From NCBI GenBank assembly GCA_947304695.1, contig CAMZBS010000038.1, forward strand, positions 1 to 19,102: a stretch of 19,102 nucleotides of DNA, read 5' to 3'. Both the position numbers and the translations under genes were made by a program. The stretch's first letter is position 1, and each line of letters opens with the position of its first letter. Shown here piece after piece: positions 16,085 to 19,102 of this stretch. The notes below the pieces were generated by a model, which saw only the letters and a program-made list of their open reading frames with translations, did not search any database and was not told the DNA's origin. Source of the DNA: an uncultured Prevotella sp. GTDB taxonomy: Bacteria > Bacteroidota > Bacteroidia > Bacteroidales > Bacteroidaceae.

Positions 16085-16129
16085 AAATCTTCGGAAACCT
16101 GCATAAAACTGCGTAAAAGGCGAAGATTT
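16085..16129. repeat. Inverted repeat enclosing a tandem 10-mer
   Basis: AAATCTTCG (16085-16093) and CGAAGATTT (16121-16129) are perfect inverted repeats. The 27-nt loop contains CTGCATAAAA (16099-16108) directly followed by CTGCGTAAAA (16109-16118). It lies about 80 nt beyond the fhs stop, so it could be part of the fhs 3' end. Confidence 0.6.
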
Positions 16130-16211
16130 CCATTTCCACTTTTCCATTTTTAGCTTTTTCTGTTTGCGTTCATACGGCCATGATGCCTATAAAAGCCATG
16201 GAGAGGCCGTG

Positions 16212-17888
16212 CTACGACAGCCCCTCTATCTGGCCGTTGACGACGGTGATGCGCTCGGCCTGGGGACTGCGGGGCAGGCCTGGCATGCGCAGCATGTCGC
16301 CTGCAATGGCCACAATCATCTCGCTGCCACAGTTGAGGATGAGGTCGCGGATGCGGATGGTGAAGCCCTCGGGAGAACCGTAGCGAGTGGAGTCGGCGGT
16401 GAAAGAGAACTGGGTCTTGGCTATGCAGACGGGATAGCGATGGATGCTCTCGTCGTCGGCAAAGGTCTCGCGGATGGCCTCCAGCTTCTTCCTGCCGGTC
16501 TTGGTGAACTCTACGGCGGCGGCTCCGTAGATGCGCTTGCACACCTTCTCTATCTTGTCTTCTATGCTGTCGCTCTCGGGATAGACGTAGTGGATGGGCA
16601 GGGGCTGTATGCGGTCGATGGTGTCGACAACGGTGCGCGCCAGCTCGACGGCTCCTTCACCACCCCGGAGGAAGGCTTCGTTGACGGCAAAGCCAACGCC
16701 CTGGGCCTCGCAGTTGCGGCGCACAAGGTCGATCTCGTCGTCGAGGTCGGTGTCGTGGCGGTTGAGCGTAACCACTACGGGCTGGCCGAAGCCCTGCATG
16801 TTGTTGATGTGGCGGTTGAGGTTCTTCAGGCCTTCCTTCAGGCCCTGCATGTTGGGCTCCCTGATGGCCTCGAGGGCTACGCCGCCGTGCATCTTGAGTC
16901 CCTGGGTGGTGGCCACGATGACGACGAGGCGGGGCTGCAGACCGGCCTTGCGGCACTTGATGTCGAAAAACTTCTCGGCTCCGAGGTCGGCACCGAAGCC
17001 TGCCTCGGTCACCACGTAGTCGCCATAGCTCATAGCCATCTTCGTGGCCAGCACGCTGCTGCAGCCGTGGGCTATGTTGGCGAAGGGGCCGCCGTGGATG
17101 AAGGCGGGGGTATGCTCGGTGGTCTGAACGAGGTTGGGGCTGAGGGCGTCGCGCAGCAGGACGGTGACGGCCCCGCCCACGCCGAGGTCACGCACGCGGA
17201 AGGGTCTGCCGTCGGAGGTGATGCCCAGGAGAATGTTGTCAATGCGCCGCTGAAGGTCGTCCTCGCTGGTGGCCAGGCAGAGGATGGCCATGAGCTCGGA
17301 GGCGGGGGTGATGTCGAAGCCGGTCTCCTGAACCACGCCGTCGCCCCGCAGGCCGGTGACGATGTTGCGCAGCGAGCGGTCGTTGACGTCGAGCACGCGC
17401 TTCCAGTAGACCTCTCGCAGCGAGAAGCCGTCCTTGCGGTGCTGGTACATGTAGTTGTCGAGCAGGGCGCTGATGGTGTTGTGGGCCGAGGTGACGGCAT
17501 GGAAGTCGCCGGTGAAGTGCAGGTTGATCTTCTCCATGGGCAGCACCTGGGCATAGCCGCCGCCTGCCGCTCCGCCCTTGATGCCGAAGCAGGGGCCCAG
17601 GGAGGGCTCGCGAAGGGCCACGACGGCCTTCTTGCCTATCTGGTTGAGACCCAGGGCAAGGCCGATGCTGACGGTGGTCTTGCCGATACCGGCCTTGGTG
17701 GGGCTGATGGCGGTGACAAGGATGAGGCGGCTCTTACTGACATGCTCCTCGTTGAGCAGCGATATGGGCACTTTGGCCATGTAGCGGCCGTAGGGTTCAA
17801 GCTCTTCGGGAGCGATGCCCAGACGGGTGGCAATGTCGTTGATGTGCTCCAGCTGGCACTCTCTGGCAATCTGAAGGTCGGTCTTCAT
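16212..17888 (-). CDS. fhs: Formate--tetrahydrofolate ligase
   Basis: This cytoplasmic enzyme makes 10-formyl-tetrahydrofolate from formate, ATP and tetrahydrofolate, feeding purine and formyl-Met synthesis in anaerobes. The 558 residues match the bacterial enzyme (about 555). The N-terminal domain carries the P-loop TKAGIGKTT (64-72; the family form is often TPAGEGKTT). The family segment [20 protein letters not shown] and then [11 protein letters not shown] follow. The end ([33 protein letters not shown]) is the usual C-terminal core. I take the ATG at 17886-17888 (MKTDLQIA). The extra 17 codons to 17939 would overlap the promoter. Its promoter (17928-17958) is back-to-back with that of msrC. 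It converges on the addAB operon across the repeat region. Confidence 0.97.
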   Translation of the reverse strand: MKTDLQIARECQLEHINDIATRLGIAPEELEPYGRYMAKVPISLLNEEHVSKSRLILVTAISPTKAGIGKTTVSIGLALGLNQIGKKAVVALREPSLGPCFGIKGGAAGGGYAQVLPMEKINLHFTGDFHAVTSAHNTISALLDNYMYQHRKDGFSLREVYWKRVLDVNDRSLRNIVTGLRGDGVVQETGFDITPASELMAILCLATSEDDLQRRIDNILLGITSDGRPFRVRDLGVGGAVTVLLRDALSPNLVQTTEHTPAFIHGGPFANIAHGCSSVLATKMAMSYGDYVVTEAGFGADLGAEKFFDIKCRKAGLQPRLVVIVATTQGLKMHGGVALEAIREPNMQGLKEGLKNLNRHINNMQGFGQPVVVTLNRHDTDLDDEIDLVRRNCEAQGVGFAVNEAFLRGGEGAVELARTVVDTIDRIQPLPIHYVYPESDSIEDKIEKVCKRIYGAAAVEFTKTGRKKLEAIRETFADDESIHRYPVCIAKTQFSFTADSTRYGSPEGFTIRIRDLILNCGSEMIVAIAGDMLRMPGLPRSPQAERITVVNGQIEGLS

Positions 17889-17927
17889 GCTTCTTGTTCT
17901 ATTTATAGTTTTTAATAATTCGGTGTG

Positions 17928-17958
17928 CAAAAATAACACATTATCTGCTGTCGTGCAA
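17928..17958 (-). promoter_or_regulatory. Promoter of fhs
   Basis: On the minus strand TTG (17956-17958), a 20-bp spacer and TATTTTTG (17928-17935) match the consensus. The leader would be about 35 nt. Confidence 0.78.
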
Positions 17959-17986
17959 GAAAAACGTTAAAAAAAAGGCTCAGGGT

Positions 17987-18017
17987 GTTGCACTTACGGG
18001 CTTTTTGCGTACCTTTG
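17987..18017 (+). promoter_or_regulatory. Promoter of msrC
   Basis: GTTG (17987-17990), a 19-bp spacer and TACCTTTG (18010-18017) match the consensus. The predicted start near 18023 leaves a leader of under 20 nt. The -33 elements of this promoter and the divergent fhs promoter are about 30 bp apart. Confidence 0.8.
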
Positions 18018-18040
18018 CAAGCAAAAAATAGCTGCCCCGC

Positions 18041-18523
18041 ATGAACAAGGAAGAGAAATATCTGCTGCTGGCCAAGCAGGTGGAGGCCCTCATAGAGGGC
18101 GAGAAGGACGGCATTGCCGTCATGGCCAATGTGTGTGCCGCCATTCACGAGGCAATGGGATTCCTGTGGACGGGGTTCTACCGGGTCGTTGACAGTGCCG
18201 TCGGGGCTGAGGGCACGCAGGAAAGAGAACTGTGCCTGGGGCCTTTTCAGGGGCCGGTGGCCTGCATGCACATTCCCTTCGGACGGGGGGTGTGCGGGGC
18301 TGCATGGCAACAGCGGAAGACGATTGTTGTGCCCGACGTGGAGCCGTTTCCGGGCCACATAGCCTGCAGCAGCCTCTCACGCTCGGAGATTGTCGTGCCA
18401 CTGTTCTCGGCCGACGGTGCCGACGTGGTGGCCGTACTCGACATCGATAGCCGCGAGCTGGCCACCTTCGACGACACTGACCGCCTGCACCTGGAACGCA
18501 TCTGCCGGATGATAAGGCTCTGA
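18041..18523 (+). CDS. msrC: Free methionine-(R)-sulfoxide reductase (GAF domain)
   Basis: This cytoplasmic enzyme reduces free methionine-R-sulfoxide back to methionine as part of oxidative damage repair. The 160 residues form a single GAF domain, the normal size. The three conserved cysteines are present in their family contexts: C75 (GPVACMHIPF), C85 (GRGVCG) and C109 (PGHIACSSLSRSEIVVP). The last corresponds to the catalytic Cys118 of the E. coli enzyme. The domain ends with the usual VLDIDSRELATFDDTD. It has its own promoter, divergent from fhs, and no visible Shine-Dalgarno. Confidence 0.94.
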   Translation: MNKEEKYLLLAKQVEALIEGEKDGIAVMANVCAAIHEAMGFLWTGFYRVVDSAVGAEGTQERELCLGPFQGPVACMHIPFGRGVCGAAWQQRKTIVVPDVEPFPGHIACSSLSRSEIVVPLFSADGADVVAVLDIDSRELATFDDTDRLHLERICRMIRL

Positions 18524-18529
18524 CAGACG

Positions 18530-18545
18530 AAAACGCAAACGTTTT
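18530..18545 (+). terminator. Weak hairpin after msrC
   Basis: AAAACG (18530-18535) pairs with CGTTTT (18540-18545) across a CAAA loop, 7 nt after the msrC stop. The stem is only 6 bp and no long T run follows, so termination here is uncertain. Confidence 0.3.
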
Positions 18546-18567
18546 AGCATTATTTTGCTAACTACGC

Positions 18568-18598
18568 TTTGCATTTCGCAGAATTATTACTACCTTTG
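18568..18598 (+). promoter_or_regulatory. Promoter of the small membrane protein and probably nifJ
   Basis: TTTG (18568-18571), a 19-bp spacer and TACCTTTG (18591-18598) match the consensus. The start would be near 18604, with a leader of about 45 nt. No equally good promoter lies before nifJ (TACATTTA at 18921-18928 is a poor match), so nifJ may be read from here. Confidence 0.75.
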
Positions 18599-18649
18599 CC
18601 GACGTTTATAAACAAATCACCATTTTTAGGTATCATTTCAATTTGACAA

Positions 18650-19102
<453 letters not shown>

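Larger units (their letters stand above)
15737..16211. other. Gene-free, repeat-dense region between convergent genes
   Basis: No credible coding frame lies between the addB-like stop and the fhs stop. In order the region holds: repeat block A; a small hairpin (AACTTT/AAAGTT, 15770-15786); a GC-rich stretch; inverted repeat block B; a 40-bp A/T palindrome; repeat block C ending in T7; a hairpin with a tandem 10-mer; and a pyrimidine-rich tract (about 16127-16165). Both neighbours point their 3' ends into it, so termination signals are expected here, but this is far more structure than a normal terminator pair. Confidence 0.8.

Noticed and set aside
16164..17915. Open frame of about 580 codons on the plus strand opposite fhs
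   Set aside because: It is antisense to a full-length formate-THF ligase and is Gly/Val/His/Asp-rich without any domain.

Overview
The window looks like chromosomal DNA of a Bacteroidota member, most likely Prevotellaceae (Prevotella/Segatella type). The evidence is repeated promoters of the Bacteroides form (TTTG or TTG, 19-20 bp spacer, TAnnTTTG), few Shine-Dalgarno sequences, a short primary sigma factor lacking region 1.1, a DUF5686 outer-membrane protein, a DUF2582 winged-helix protein, and the protein sequences as recalled from memory. No database search was possible, so genus level is inference.

Layout, left to right. (1) Positions 1-1076: C-terminal part of a class A penicillin-binding protein. 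(2) 1300-2235: a bile-acid/sodium symporter-family transporter behind a strong promoter and a structured leader. (3) 2373-3245: the primary sigma factor rpoD, closed by a textbook terminator. (4) 3373-5114: a two-gene surface-glycan operon (hexapeptide acyltransferase and GT4 glycosyltransferase) with its own promoter. (5) Minus strand, 7725 down to 5111: aspS, a histone-H1-like basic-tail winged-helix protein, and a small putative winged-helix protein whose stop codon overlaps the stop of the glycosyltransferase gene. (6) Plus strand, 7852-15736: DUF5686 outer-membrane protein, AddA-like helicase-nuclease and AddB-like nuclease, joined by a 7-nt and a 4-nt overlap, so probably one translationally coupled operon. 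(7) 15737-16211: a 475-bp gene-free region between convergent genes, dense in repeats. (8) Minus strand, 17888-16212: formate-tetrahydrofolate ligase (fhs), divergent from (9) msrC at 18041-18523, with clear back-to-back promoters. (10) 18650-18904: a small two-helix membrane protein, followed by the start of pyruvate:ferredoxin oxidoreductase (nifJ), which leaves the window.

Most genes are housekeeping: cell wall, transcription, tRNA charging, recombinational repair, one-carbon metabolism, oxidative repair and anaerobic pyruvate oxidation. I see no phage, transposase, CRISPR array, tRNA or rRNA. The most unusual part is the 15742-16129 non-coding region. It holds three blocks of an 8-bp repeat (AAAATAGG) in +, -, + orientation, a perfect 40-bp A/T-only palindrome, a GC-rich alternating purine-pyrimidine tract, and a further hairpin holding a tandem 10-mer. 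Its function is unknown. A large terminator/insulator or a small non-coding repeat element are the leading explanations.
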